In this document: positions 36,771-45,704 of the stretch, piece after piece
Layout of the letters: the number at the start of each line of letters is the position of its first letter
How positions within the stretch are numbered: position 1 is the first letter of the stretch
Origin: Roseomonas genomospecies 6
GTDB taxonomy: Bacteria > Pseudomonadota > Alphaproteobacteria > Azospirillales > Azospirillaceae
DNA length: 64,000 nt
Direction of reading: 5' to 3'
NCBI RefSeq assembly: GCF_008365375.1
Contig: NZ_QOKW01000001.1
Location: 434,001-498,000 of the forward strand
Made by a program: the position numbers and the translations under genes
Notes under the pieces: generated by a model
What the model was told of the DNA's origin: nothing
Databases searched by the model: none
The model's input: the letters and a program-made list of their open reading frames with translations, nothing else

Positions 36771-37527
36771 GCCCCACCTCACCCGTCCCCATGTAGGCTT
36801 CCATGACCTGCGGATCGCGCGATACGACGTCGTATGCGCCCTCCGCCAGGATCTCGCCGCGGCGGAGCACGGTGATCGTGTCCGACAGATGGGCGACGAC
36901 CGACAGGTTGTGCTCCACCATCAGGATGGTGCGGTCGGCGGACACGCGCTTGATGAGGGCGGCGGTGCGCTCGATGTCCTCGTGGCCCATGCCGGCCAGC
37001 GGCTCGTCCAGCAGCATCACCTCCGGATCGAGCGCCAGCGTGGTGGCGATCTCCAGCGCGCGCTTGCGCCCGTAGGGCAGTTCCGCGGCGGTGTGGCCGG
37101 CCCAGGGGGTGAGGTTCACCGCCTCGATCAGTTCCTCGGCGCGGTCGTGCAGATCGTGCAGGCTGGCCTCCGGCTTCCAGAAATGGAAGCTGGTGCCGCG
37201 CGGGCGCTGGAGCGCGACGCGGACATTCTCCAGCACGCTGAGGTGCGGGAAGACGGCGGAGATCTGGAAGGACCGCACCATGCCGAGCAGCGCCACGTCG
37301 GCGGGCTTCATGGCGGTGATGTCGCGCCCCTTGTAGAGGATCTGGCCGCGCGTCGGCGTCAGAAACTTGGTCAGCAGGTTGAAGACCGTGCTCTTGCCCG
37401 CCCCGTTCGGGCCGATCAGCGCATGGATGGTGCCGCGGCGGACCTGGAGGTTCACCTCCTTCACCGCGATGAAGCCCTTGAACTCCTTCGAGAGTCCGCG
37501 CGCTTCCAGAATGATGTCGTCGGCCAT
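36763..37527 (-). CDS. livG: ABC transporter ATP-binding protein, LivG type
   Basis: 254 residues. Walker A is LIGPNGAGKSTVFNLL, and Walker B is EVMLLDEPLAGMGHEDIERT with the AGM variant common in LivG. The signature motif is the degenerate PYGRKRALEIATTLAL form usual for LivG, and the gene has the LivG-type insertion between the two. First gene of the minus-strand unit livG-livF-binding protein-livH-livM-aacS-bdhA, with a sigma-54 promoter match 70 bp upstream of its start. Confidence 0.92.
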
Positions 37528-37596
37528 GGGTGCCGCTTGTCCCTCCCTGTTCGTCCGCGTCGTCTGCCGGTCCGCGTTTTTGATTGCGATGACATA

Positions 37597-37612
37597 AGCA
37601 TGCGGCGTGCCA
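37597..37612 (-). promoter_or_regulatory. Sigma-54 (RpoN) promoter for the liv-aacS-bdhA unit
   Basis: On the minus strand the sequence is TGGCACGCCGCATGCT. The -24 element TGGCACG is an exact consensus match, and the -12 element has GC exactly 10 bp after GG (consensus TGGCACG-N4-TTGCT, one mismatch). It lies 70 bp upstream of the livG start. Sigma-54 control would require an enhancer-binding activator; E. coli controls its acetoacetate (ato) genes this way. Confidence 0.65.
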
Positions 37613-37677
37613 ATTGGGTCTCAATCGGACAAGCCATTGAAATCGCTTCATTCATGAGAAGCAGTCATACGCACCGC

Positions 37678-37755
37678 ACACTGTCCGGAGTGTCAGCATT
37701 CCAGACAGGCTGTATCGATCTTCCGACACACCAACGGCGGGATGGGCGGAGTGTC
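37678..37755. promoter_or_regulatory. Possible activator-binding sites upstream of the sigma-54 promoter
   Basis: ACACT-GTCCGG-AGTGT (37678-37693) is a 5-bp inverted repeat, and CGGAGTGTC occurs twice in direct orientation (37686-37694 and 37747-37755). A related GACAC lies between them. Their distance, about 70-150 bp upstream of the sigma-54 promoter, is typical for enhancer sites. No regulator gene lies alongside, so this is only a suggestion. Confidence 0.3.
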
Positions 37756-37793
37756 CCGGGTTTGATAAGGGCGCGGCGCATCAAGCGGGCGAA

Positions 37794-37903
37794 CCACAGA
37801 GACACGGAGACACGGAGACACGGAGAGATTGATCGGGGCGCCCTGCCACCCCTGACACCGTGTCAAGGGGGCCGCACCCCTCTGTGCCTCTGTGTCTCTG
37901 TGG
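37794..37903. repeat. MITE-like inverted repeat (CCACAGAGACAC family)
   Basis: The left arm CCACAGAGACACGGAGACAC contains a 9-bp GAGACACGG unit repeated three times. The right arm ends CCTCTGTGTCTCTGTGG and is its near reverse complement (12 bp exact). Between them lies the perfect palindrome TGACACCGTGTCA (37853-37865). Sequences of this CCACAGAGACACAGAGG type are dispersed in many bacterial genomes. It is about 110 bp long and non-coding. Confidence 0.85.
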
Positions 37904-37992
37904 TAAAAGTCCGCCCCGCCCGCCCGGATCGCTCACGCCGTTCGCCGCCAAATGGCCGCTTGCAAATCGGGAGACCGCCTGCAATTCTGCGC

Positions 37993-38187
37993 GTCCGACG
38001 GTGCCCCGTCCGCCGTGAAGGCGCGGGGATAATAGGGAATGCGGTGCGGGCCCGGATGGGGTCCAACGCCGCGGCTGCCCCCGCAACTGTATGCGGCGAG
38101 TCCGCCTCCGAAAATGCCACGGGCCGACAGGCCGGGAAGGCGGGAGGCGAGATGGCGACCCGCGAGCCAGGAAACCTGCCGCCGGAC
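37993..38187 (+). promoter_or_regulatory. Cobalamin riboswitch upstream of cobW
   Basis: All core blocks of the adenosylcobalamin-type aptamer appear in order: GGGAATGCGGTG (38035-38046), the highly conserved GGCTGCCCCCGCAACTGT (B12 box, near 38073), GCCACGGGC...GGGAAGGCGGGAGG, and GAGCCAGGAAACCTGCC near the 3' end. GTCCG at 37993 and CGGAC at 38183 close the outer stem. The cobW start lies 50 bp downstream, and a short hairpin in between could hide its ribosome-binding site. It should turn the cob operon down when cobalamin is plentiful. Confidence 0.95.
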
Positions 38188-38202
38188 CGACATTCATCCA
38201 AT

Positions 38203-38218
38203 CCGCCGGGTGTGGCGG
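38203..38218 (+). promoter_or_regulatory. Hairpin next to the cobW ribosome-binding site
   Basis: CCGCC (38203-38207) pairs with GGCGG (38214-38218), immediately before the GGAGACAAGGAAACC leader of cobW. It may be part of the riboswitch expression platform that blocks translation when cobalamin is bound. Confidence 0.45.
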
Positions 38219-38236
38219 AGACAAGGAAACCGCATC

Positions 38237-39295
38237 ATGACCACCGGCCCGCTGACCGCCGGGAAGACCCCGGCCACCGTCATCACCGGCTTTCTCGGCG
38301 CCGGGAAGACGACGCTGATCCGCAGCCTGCTGGAACAGGCCGCCGGGCGCCGTCTGGCGCTGATCATCAACGAGTTCGGGGACGTCGGGATTGACGGCGA
38401 AATCCTGCGCGCCTGCGGCGACCCGACCTGCACCGAGGACGACGTGATCGAGCTGGCGAACGGCTGCCTGTGCTGCACCGTCGCCGACGATTTCGTCCCG
38501 GCCATCGAGAAGCTGCTGGCCCGCCCCCAGCCGCCGGAGCACATCATCATCGAGACGAGCGGCCTCGCCCTGCCGAAGCCGCTGGTCCAGGCTTTCCACT
38601 GGCCGGCGATCAAGACGCGGGTGACGGTGGACGGGGTGGTCGCGGTGGTGGACGCCGCCGCCGCGGCGGAGGGCCGCTTCGCCCCCGACCCGGCTGCGCT
38701 GGCCGCCCAGGCCGCCGACACCGGGCAGCTCGATCACGAGACCCCGGTGGAGGAAGTGTTCGAGGACCAGCTCCTCTGCGCCGACCTGATCGTGGTGAAC
38801 AAGACCGATCTGGTGGGGGCCGCCGATCTGGCGAAGGTCGAGGACCTGATCCGCGCCGCCATGGCGGAGGGCGGCACCGGACGCGAGGCCAAGATCCTGC
38901 GCGCCAGCAACGGCAAGGTCGATCCGGTGGTGCTTCTGGGCGTCGGGGCCGGGGCCGAGGACGACCTCGCCAACCGCCCCAGCCATCACGACGAGGAGGA
39001 GGGCCACGACCACGACGACTTCACCAGTTTCGTCGTGGAACTCGGCCCGCAGCCCGATCCGGCGGCCCTGGCGAAGACGCTGGAGCGCGTGGCCGCGGCG
39101 CACGGCGTGCTGCGCCTGAAGGGCTTCATCGACGTGCCGGGCAAGCCGATGCGCCTGTTGGTGCAGGGCGTGGGAACGCGCATCCAGACCCATTTCGACC
39201 GTTTCTGGAAGCCCGACGAGCCGCGCCGCAGCCGTCTGGTGGTGATCGGCGAAACCGGCCTGGACCGCGACGCCGTGACCGCGGCGTTGAATTAA
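38237..39295 (+). CDS. cobW: CobW, metal-binding GTPase of cobalamin biosynthesis
   Basis: 352 residues, COG0523 GTPase. P-loop TGFLGAGKTTLIRSL at the N-terminus, the metal-binding GCLCC motif in ELANGCLCCTVADD, and the guanine-specificity motif VVNKTDL. A histidine/acid-rich loop (HHDEEEGHDHDD) near residue 255 may carry metal, and the CobW_C domain follows. CobW is thought to deliver cobalt to the CobNST chelatase. It is the first gene after the cobalamin riboswitch and upstream of cobN. Confidence 0.95.
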   Translation: MTTGPLTAGKTPATVITGFLGAGKTTLIRSLLEQAAGRRLALIINEFGDVGIDGEILRACGDPTCTEDDVIELANGCLCCTVADDFVPAIEKLLARPQPPEHIIIETSGLALPKPLVQAFHWPAIKTRVTVDGVVAVVDAAAAAEGRFAPDPAALAAQAADTGQLDHETPVEEVFEDQLLCADLIVVNKTDLVGAADLAKVEDLIRAAMAEGGTGREAKILRASNGKVDPVVLLGVGAGAEDDLANRPSHHDEEEGHDHDDFTSFVVELGPQPDPAALAKTLERVAAAHGVLRLKGFIDVPGKPMRLLVQGVGTRIQTHFDRFWKPDEPRRSRLVVIGETGLDRDAVTAALN

Positions 39296-39296
39296 A

Positions 39297-39497
39297 CCCT
39301 CTCCCGTCCCGGGAGAGGGAGGGCCCCGCGCGGAGCGCGGGAGGGTGAGGGTCGCACGCGGAGGCCGCGCCGATCCTTGCCCGCACCCTCACCCGGCTCT
39401 CAGCGGATGCTACAGGCATCCGCCTGCCGCCGTCAGCGCTGGCTTTGCCAGCGCGAGAGGCGCCTTCGGCGCCACCCTCTCCCGGGGCGGGAGAGGG
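39297..39497. repeat. Compound palindromic repeat between cobW and cobN
   Basis: 201 bp framed by CCCTCTCCCGTCCCGGGAGA and CCCTCTCCCGGGGCGGGAGA. It contains GGCTCTCAGCGGATGCTACAG, of which ATGC/GCAT-type hairpins and CAGCGCTGGCTTTGCCAGCG are inverted copies of the blocks at 29671-29878. It ends 22 bp before the cobN start, so it may affect cobN translation or RNA stability. Confidence 0.92.
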
Positions 39498-39519
39498 CGT
39501 GTTTGCAAAGCTGTAGCCC

Positions 39520-42500
39520 ATGCACCTTCTCGCCGCCCGCCAGGAAGACCTCGACGCCGGGCCCCAGGCCGTGGATCTGGGGCAGACACCGGCGGACCTC
39601 GTCGTCCTGTCCTTCTCCGACAGCGACCTGACCGCGCTCGCCGCCTGCTGGACGCGCAACCGCGACCGCCTGCCCACCCTGCGGCTGGCGAACCTCGCGC
39701 GGCTCGGGCACCCGCTGTCGGTGGACCTCCACGTCGAGTCCGTGATCCGCAAGGCGAAACTGGTGATTCTGCGCCTGCTCGGCGGGGCGGGCTATTGGCG
39801 CTACGGTCTGGACCATGTGGCCGCCGCCTGCCGGGAGTCCGGGGTGGCGCTGGCCGTGCTGCCGGGTTGCGCGCAGCCGAACCCCGCTCTGGACGGCTAC
39901 GGCACCGTCCCGCCCGAGGCGGCGCAGCGGCTGTGGCGCTGCTTCACCGAGGGCGGGCCGGAGAACATGGCCAACCTGCTGGCTTACGCCGCCACGCTGG
40001 CCGGGCAGGACCGCCCTTGGCGCGAGCCGGCGCCGGTGCCGCGCTTCGGCGTCTACGAGGGCTGGTCCCGCCAAGTTGCTGGGCCATGCACGCCGGTCGT
40101 CTTCTACCGCTCCCACCTGCTGGCCGGCGATCTGGAGCCGGTGCATGCGCTGTGCGATGCGCTGGCCGCGCGCGGCCTCGCCCCGCTGCCGCTGTTCGTG
40201 GCGAGCCTGAAGGAGCCGGACTGCGCCGCCTGGATGCGCGCCACCCTGACCGCGCGGAACGCCGCCGTCGTTCTGAACCTGACCGGATTCTCGGCAGCGC
40301 GCGAGGACGGCTCCCCGCTGGAGGCCAACGGCACTCCCGTGCTCCAGGCCGTGCTGTCCACCACGCCGGAAGAGGGCTGGCGCGGCTCCGCCCGAGGGAT
40401 GGGGCCGTCCGACCTCGCCATGAACGTCGTGTTGCCGGAGATGGACGGGCGCATCCTGACGCGCGCCATCGCCTTCAAGGCGGAAGGGACGCTGGACCCC
40501 GACCTGGAGTTCGCCCCGACGCTGATCCGCCCGGTGCCCGACCGGGTGGCCTTCGCCGCCGATCTGGCCGCCGCCTGGGTGCGGCTGGGCGCCACCCCAC
40601 GGGCGGAACGGAAAATCGCCCTGGTGCTGTCCGACTACCCGGGGCCGGGCGGCGGCATCGGCCACGCGGTGGGCCTCGACACCCCGGGGAGCGTCGTCAG
40701 CATCCTGGAGCGGTTGCGCGCCGAGGGCTACACGCTGGACGGGCTTCCCGCCAGCCCCGCCGCCCTGATGGAGGCGCTGACCGGCGGGGCCACCGCCGCG
40801 CTGAGCCTGGAGGACTACCGCCGCCTCGCCCCCGCCGAGGTCCGCGCCCGCATCGCGGAAGGCTGGGGCGACGAGCAGGACGACCCTCTGTTCCACAGCA
40901 CCGTCTTCCGCTTCACGGTCCTCTCCTGCGGCAACGCCACCGTCGCCGTGCAGCCGAGCCGCGGCCATGGCCCGCTGACCACCGCGCAGCACCACGACCC
41001 GGAGACGCCGCCCAGCCACGGCTATTACGCCTTCCACCTCTGGCTCCGCCATGTCCTGGGCATCCACGCGCTGGTGCAGGTGGGGGCGCACGGGACGCTG
41101 GAATGGCTGCCGGGCAAGGCCGTGGCCCTGTCCGCCGACTGCTGGCCGGAGATCGTCGCCGGCCCCCTGCCCTGCCTCTACCCCTTCATCGTCAACAACC
41201 CCGGCGAGGGCGTGCAGGCGCGCCGCCGGTTGGGCGCGGTCCTGATCGGCCACCTGACCCCGCCGCCGGTGGAGGCCGGGCTGCACGGCGACCTCGCCGC
41301 GCTCGAAACGGCCATCGACGAGTATTCCATGGCGACCGGGCTGGACCCGCGGCGGCTGGGCACGCTGCGGCAGACCATCCTCGATCTGGCCTGGACCTCC
41401 GGCGTCGCCGCCGACTGCAACCTGCGGCCCGACGACGACCCCGACGCGATCCTCAGCCGCCTCGACGCTCATCTCTGCGACATCAAGGAGATGCAGATCC
41501 GCGACGGGCTGCACGTCTTCGGCACCACGCCGGAGCCGGAGCGCCGCGCCCGCCTGCTCGCCGCCGTCGCCCGCTTCGGCACGGCGGAGGACGTCGCCCC
41601 GGCGCTGGACGCTTGCGGCGAGGCGGAGATGACCGCCCTGCTGGCCGGTCTGGACGGGCGCTTCGTGAAGCCCGGCCCCGGCGGGTCCCCGGCGCGGGGG
41701 CGGGCGGACACGCTGCCCACCGGGCGGAACCTCTACGCGCTCGACCCGCGCGGCGTGCCGACGCCGACCGCCTGGACGCTGGGCTGGCAGGCGGCGGACG
41801 CGCTGATCACCCGCTATCTTCAGGACCACGGCGACTGGCCGAAGCGGCTGGTGGTGGATTGCTGGGGCACGCCCGCCATGCGCACCGGCGGCGACGAGTT
41901 GGCCCAGGCCATGGCGCTGCTCGGCGTGCGCCCGCTGTGGGAAAACGGCTCCGGGCGGGTCACCGGCTTCGAGGTGATGCCCGCGTCGGTGCTGGGCCGC
42001 CCGCGCGTGGACGTGACTCTGCGCATCTCCGGCCTGTTCCGCGACGTGTTCCCGCAGCAGATCGCCCTATTCGACCAGGCCGTCCGCGCCGTGATGGCGG
42101 AGGACGAGCCGGAGGACGTGAACCCCGTCGCCGCCGCATTCCGCGCCGACCGCACCGAGTTGGAAACCGGCGGCACCCCGGCGGCGGAGGCGGAGCGCTG
42201 GGCCAGCGCGCGGGTCTTCGGAGCGGCCCCCGGCGCCTACGGAACGGCGCTTCCCGGCATGATCGCGCGCGGCGACTGGACCGCGCGGGCCGACTTCGGC
42301 GCCGCCTATCTGGAGGGAAGCTGCCACGCCTACGGCAAGGGGCTGGAGGGCGTTCCTCTCCCCACCCTGTTCCGCCGCCGCATCGGCGGGGCCGACGCGC
42401 TGGTCCACCACCAGGACCAGCGGGAGCACGATGTGCTCTCCACCGACGGCTTCATGCAGTATGAGGGCGGCTTCTCCGCCGCCGCCGCGCTCACCGACAA

Positions 42501-42906
42501 CGACCCGGCGCTCTACCACCTCGACAGTTCCGAGCCGGAAAGCCTGACCATCCGCACTCTGGGCGAGGAAATCGCCCGCGTGCTGCGGGGGCGGGCCGCC
42601 AACCCGCGCTGGATCGAGGGCATGATGCGCCACGGCTACCGCGGCGCCGGGGAACTGGCGGCCAGCGTGGACACGCTGTTCGCCTTCGCCGCGACCACCA
42701 CGGCGGTGCGGCCCCACCATTTCGACCAGTTGTACGACGCCTATGTGGACGACCCGCGGGTGTGGGACTTCCTGGCGCAGTCCAATCCCGCCGCCGCCCG
42801 GCATATTCTGGACCGGCTGACCGAGGCGCTGGAGCGCGGCCTCTGGCACCCACGCCGCAATTCGACGGGCGACGATCTGCGCCGCCGCAAGGAGATGCCC
42901 GCATGA
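39520..42906 (+). CDS. cobN: Cobaltochelatase subunit CobN
   Basis: 1,128 residues, somewhat shorter than the roughly 1,270 of the Pseudomonas denitrificans enzyme. The protein has the CobN/magnesium chelatase H-subunit layout. Conserved segments include VVLNLTGFSAAREDGSPLEA, FHSTVFRFTVLSCGNATVAV, HHDPETPPSHGYYAFHLWLR, VGAHGTLEWLPGKAVALSAD, LFRDVFPQQIALFDQAVRAV and GCHAYGKGLEGV-like SCHAYGKGLEGV. With CobS and CobT (not in the window) it inserts cobalt into hydrogenobyrinic acid a,c-diamide using ATP. That is the late, aerobic-route cobalt insertion. It overlaps cobG by 4 bp. Cytoplasmic. Confidence 0.95.
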   Translation: MHLLAARQEDLDAGPQAVDLGQTPADLVVLSFSDSDLTALAACWTRNRDRLPTLRLANLARLGHPLSVDLHVESVIRKAKLVILRLLGGAGYWRYGLDHVAAACRESGVALAVLPGCAQPNPALDGYGTVPPEAAQRLWRCFTEGGPENMANLLAYAATLAGQDRPWREPAPVPRFGVYEGWSRQVAGPCTPVVFYRSHLLAGDLEPVHALCDALAARGLAPLPLFVASLKEPDCAAWMRATLTARNAAVVLNLTGFSAAREDGSPLEANGTPVLQAVLSTTPEEGWRGSARGMGPSDLAMNVVLPEMDGRILTRAIAFKAEGTLDPDLEFAPTLIRPVPDRVAFAADLAAAWVRLGATPRAERKIALVLSDYPGPGGGIGHAVGLDTPGSVVSILERLRAEGYTLDGLPASPAALMEALTGGATAALSLEDYRRLAPAEVRARIAEGWGDEQDDPLFHSTVFRFTVLSCGNATVAVQPSRGHGPLTTAQHHDPETPPSHGYYAFHLWLRHVLGIHALVQVGAHGTLEWLPGKAVALSADCWPEIVAGPLPCLYPFIVNNPGEGVQARRRLGAVLIGHLTPPPVEAGLHGDLAALETAIDEYSMATGLDPRRLGTLRQTILDLAWTSGVAADCNLRPDDDPDAILSRLDAHLCDIKEMQIRDGLHVFGTTPEPERRARLLAAVARFGTAEDVAPALDACGEAEMTALLAGLDGRFVKPGPGGSPARGRADTLPTGRNLYALDPRGVPTPTAWTLGWQAADALITRYLQDHGDWPKRLVVDCWGTPAMRTGGDELAQAMALLGVRPLWENGSGRVTGFEVMPASVLGRPRVDVTLRISGLFRDVFPQQIALFDQAVRAVMAEDEPEDVNPVAAAFRADRTELETGGTPAAEAERWASARVFGAAPGAYGTALPGMIARGDWTARADFGAAYLEGSCHAYGKGLEGVPLPTLFRRRIGGADALVHHQDQREHDVLSTDGFMQYEGGFSAAAALTDNDPALYHLDSSEPESLTIRTLGEEIARVLRGRAANPRWIEGMMRHGYRGAGELAASVDTLFAFAATTTAVRPHHFDQLYDAYVDDPRVWDFLAQSNPAAARHILDRLTEALERGLWHPRRNSTGDDLRRRKEMPA

Positions 42907-44333
42907 GCGCGATCACCCAGCCCTGCAATGCCCTTCCCCGCAATTTGCCGCGCCGGCGCGGCATGTGCCCCGGCGTTCTGGCCCCCATGGAAGTCGGCGA
43001 CGGGCTGCTGGTCCGCGTGCGCGTCCCGGCGGGGGTGCTTCCCGCCGCGTCGGCGACGCGGATCGCGGAGCTTGGGCGGCGCTACGGCAACGGTCTGGTG
43101 GACCTCAGCCACCGCGGCAACCTGCAACTGCGCGGCGTCGCCGCGGCGGACATGGAAGCGCTGATCGCGGAGCTTCGGGCGCTCGGCTACGTCTCCGATG
43201 ATGTGGAGAGCGAGGCGGTGCGCAACGTGCTGACCTCCCCCACCGCCGGGCTGGACGGGACGGCGGTGCTGGACGTACGCCCCTACGCCCTGGCGCTCGA
43301 CGCGCGGCTGGCGGCGGACCGCGCGCTGCACCGGCTGCCGCCGAAGTTCGGCTGGCTGGTCGATGGCGGCGGGCAGGCCACCCTGTTCGACAGCAGCACC
43401 GACGTGCGCTTCGTGGCAGGGGCGGTGGCAGGGGCGGTGGACGGGCCGCTGTTCCGCGTCGGGCTGGGGGGCGATTTCGAAAGGGCCGTGGTGTTGGGGC
43501 ACTGCCGCCCTGACGATCTGGTGGAGCTTGCGGCGGCACTGGCGCGGACCTTTCTGGAGCTTCGCCAGACGCTGGCCGAGCCGCCGCGGCGCATGGCCGG
43601 GTTGGTCAAGGCGCTGGGGATGGAGGTGTTGCGGGAGCGGGTGGGGGAACTGCTGACCGGCCCCCACCCTTCCCATGCTGCGCATGGGCCCCTTCCCTCC
43701 CCCGCTGGGCAGGGGAGGGAGCTTTCTCCCCCGCAAATCTCATTCCCTCCCCCGCCCAGCGGGGGAGGGTCAGGGTGGGGGCAAACGCCGCCGACCCGAC
43801 GCTTCCTCGGCCCCCAACCCTCCTGCCCCCACCCTTCCTGGCTGGGCGTCGCTTTCCCCTTCGGCCGCCTCGACTGCGACCGGCTGGAAGCGCTGGCCGC
43901 CCTCACCCACGAGATCCGCATCACCCCCTGGCGCGCCCTGCTGCTGGCCGCTCCGCAGGAAGACGCCGCCGACACGGCGAAGGCCCTCGGCGGCATCCTG
44001 GACCACCACGACATCCGCCTGAAGATCACGGCGTGCAGCGGCGTCACCGGCTGCGACGTGGGCACCACCGACACCCACGCGGACGGCCTGTCCATCGCGG
44101 AGCGCGCGGCAGGCTTGCTGGAGGCGGTGCGGATGGTGCATGTCTCCGGCTGCGCGAAGGGCTGCGCCCATCCCGGTGCGGCGGATGTCACGCTCACCGC
44201 GCGGGAGGGCGTCTACGACGTCGCGCTGAACGCCGCCCCCGGCGGCACGCCCTGGCGGTCCGGCCTGACGCCGTCCGAGGCCGTGAATGCCGTGGCTGAT
44301 CTTTCTGCTGAGGAGTTGTCCCGTGTCCGCTGA
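42903..44333 (+). CDS. cobG: Precorrin-3B synthase CobG, with an in-frame repeat insertion
   Basis: 476 residues; ATG 42903 overlaps the cobN stop (ATGA). CobG is an O2-dependent ring-modifying enzyme related to sulfite reductase. [20 protein letters not shown] and [20 protein letters not shown] are the ferredoxin-like half domains. The 4Fe-4S/sirohaem ligands are present in [14 protein letters not shown] and [13 protein letters not shown]. Residues about 252-315 ([20 protein letters not shown] through [14 protein letters not shown]) are encoded by a palindromic repeat in an open frame and have no counterpart in CobG. The catalytic motifs lie after it. Whether the enlarged linker leaves the enzyme active is unknown, but the frame and motifs are intact. 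Confidence 0.9.
   Translation: MSAITQPCNALPRNLPRRRGMCPGVLAPMEVGDGLLVRVRVPAGVLPAASATRIAELGRRYGNGLVDLSHRGNLQLRGVAAADMEALIAELRALGYVSDDVESEAVRNVLTSPTAGLDGTAVLDVRPYALALDARLAADRALHRLPPKFGWLVDGGGQATLFDSSTDVRFVAGAVAGAVDGPLFRVGLGGDFERAVVLGHCRPDDLVELAAALARTFLELRQTLAEPPRRMAGLVKALGMEVLRERVGELLTGPHPSHAAHGPLPSPAGQGRELSPPQISFPPPPSGGGSGWGQTPPTRRFLGPQPSCPHPSWLGVAFPFGRLDCDRLEALAALTHEIRITPWRALLLAAPQEDAADTAKALGGILDHHDIRLKITACSGVTGCDVGTTDTHADGLSIAERAAGLLEAVRMVHVSGCAKGCAHPGAADVTLTAREGVYDVALNAAPGGTPWRSGLTPSEAVNAVADLSAEELSRVR
43660..43841. repeat. Palindromic repeat inside cobG
   Basis: GGCCCCCACCCTTCCCATGC, CCCCTTCCCTCCCCCGCTGG, AGGGGAGGGAGCTTTCTCCC and CCCCCGCCCAGCGGGGGAGG show the same double-hairpin structure as the intergenic elements at 34703 and 46498. 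About 63 codons' worth is inserted with no frame disruption. Confidence 0.88.
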
Positions 44334-44964
44334 GCCGCTTTACGACTACATCCGCGATGGAGCGGCCATCTACCGCCAGTCCTTCGCCACCATCCGGGCG
44401 GAGGCCGACCTGTCGGCCATCCCCGACGATCTGAAGCCGGTGGCGGTGCGCGTCATCCACGCCTGCGGCATGGTGGACGCGGCGCGGGACCTGATGTTCT
44501 CCCCCGACGTTGGAACGGCGGCGCGCGCGGCTCTGCGCAACGGCGCGGCGATCCTCTGCGACAGCGAGATGGTCGCCCACGGCATCACGCGGGCGCGGCT
44601 GCCGGCGGACAACGCCGTCGTCTGCACGCTGCGCGACCCAGCGGTGCCGGAGCTTGCCAAACAGGTCGAGAACACCCGCTCCGCCGCCGCGTTGGAACTG
44701 TGGGTGCCCCGGCTGGCCGGCTCCGTCGTCGCCATCGGCAACGCGCCGACCGCCCTGTTCAAGCTGCTGGAGATGATCCGCGACGGAGCGCCGAAGCCGG
44801 CGGCGGTGCTGGGCTTCCCCGTGGGCTTCGTGGGTGCGGCAGAAAGCAAGGACGCGCTGGCCGAGGCGCCCTTCGGCATGCCCTTCCTGGCGATCAAGGG
44901 CCGGCGCGGCGGCAGCGCGATGGCGGCGGCGGCGGTCAACGCCCTGGCGAGCGACGTGGAATGA
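44323..44964 (+). CDS. cobH: Precorrin-8X methylmutase (hydrogenobyrinic acid synthase) CobH
   Basis: 213 residues from a GTG at 44323, preceded by GAGGAG and overlapping the cobG end. CobH moves the C-11 methyl group to C-12, giving hydrogenobyrinic acid. [20 protein letters not shown] includes the catalytic His, and [17 protein letters not shown] and [19 protein letters not shown] are family signatures. Usual length. Overlaps cobI by 4 bp. Confidence 0.95.
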   Translation: MSAEPLYDYIRDGAAIYRQSFATIRAEADLSAIPDDLKPVAVRVIHACGMVDAARDLMFSPDVGTAARAALRNGAAILCDSEMVAHGITRARLPADNAVVCTLRDPAVPELAKQVENTRSAAALELWVPRLAGSVVAIGNAPTALFKLLEMIRDGAPKPAAVLGFPVGFVGAAESKDALAEAPFGMPFLAIKGRRGGSAMAAAAVNALASDVE

Positions 44965-45704
44965 ACAACGAATCCCAAATCCCCGCCGGCACCCTCTACG
45001 GCGTCAGCGTCGGCCCCGGCGATCCGGACCTGATGACCGTCCGCGCCATGCGCACCATCGGCGCCTGCCCGGTGGTCGCCTATTTCTGCAAGCGCGGCAC
45101 CTCCGGTCAGGCCCGGCGCATCGCCGCCGGCTGCATCACGGCGGAGCACATCGAGCTGCCGATGGTCTATCCGGTGACGGTGGAGCTGCCGCCCAGCCAC
45201 CCCGACTATGGCCGCCAGATCGAAGCCTTCTTCGACGAGTCCGCCGAGCGGCTGGCCGAGCATCTCGCCGCCGGGCGCTCCATCGCCGCGCTGAACGAGG
45301 GCGACGCCTTCTTCTACGGCAGCTTCATGCATCTGTTCCTGCGGCTGGCCTCGCGCTTCCCGACGGAGGTGGTGCCGGGCGTGACCTCGATGATGTGCAG
45401 CGCCTCGCTGCTGCCGCGCCCGCTGACCCTGCGCGACGACGTGCTGTCGGTCATCCCCGGCACGCTGGGGGAGGAGGCGCTGCTGCGCGCGCTGCGCAAC
45501 GCCGACGCCGCCGTCATCATGAAGCTGGGCCAGAATTTGCCGAAGGTCCGCCGCGCCGTCGAAGCCGCCGGGCTGGCCGACCGCGCCTGGTACGTCGAGC
45601 GGGCGAGCATGGCGGACCAGCGCGTGATGCCCTTCCGCGAAGCGCCGGAGACGGCCCCCTACTTCTCGCAGATCGTCATCCCCGGCGAAGGGCTGCGGCG
45701 ATGA
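44961..45704 (+). CDS. cobI: Precorrin-2 C20-methyltransferase CobI
   Basis: 247 residues; the ATG at 44961 overlaps the cobH stop. SAM-dependent tetrapyrrole methylase: [20 protein letters not shown] is the N-terminal GxGPGD motif, [20 protein letters not shown] the substrate loop and [20 protein letters not shown] the SAM-binding part. It methylates C-20 of precorrin-2 to give precorrin-3A, the substrate of CobG. Overlaps cobJ by 4 bp. Confidence 0.94.
   Translation: MNNESQIPAGTLYGVSVGPGDPDLMTVRAMRTIGACPVVAYFCKRGTSGQARRIAAGCITAEHIELPMVYPVTVELPPSHPDYGRQIEAFFDESAERLAEHLAAGRSIAALNEGDAFFYGSFMHLFLRLASRFPTEVVPGVTSMMCSASLLPRPLTLRDDVLSVIPGTLGEEALLRALRNADAAVIMKLGQNLPKVRRAVEAAGLADRAWYVERASMADQRVMPFREAPETAPYFSQIVIPGEGLRR

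Noticed and set aside
37794..37903. CRISPR-like array suggested by the GAGACACGG repeats
   Set aside because: The units are 9 bp and contiguous, without spacers, and belong to an inverted-repeat element.
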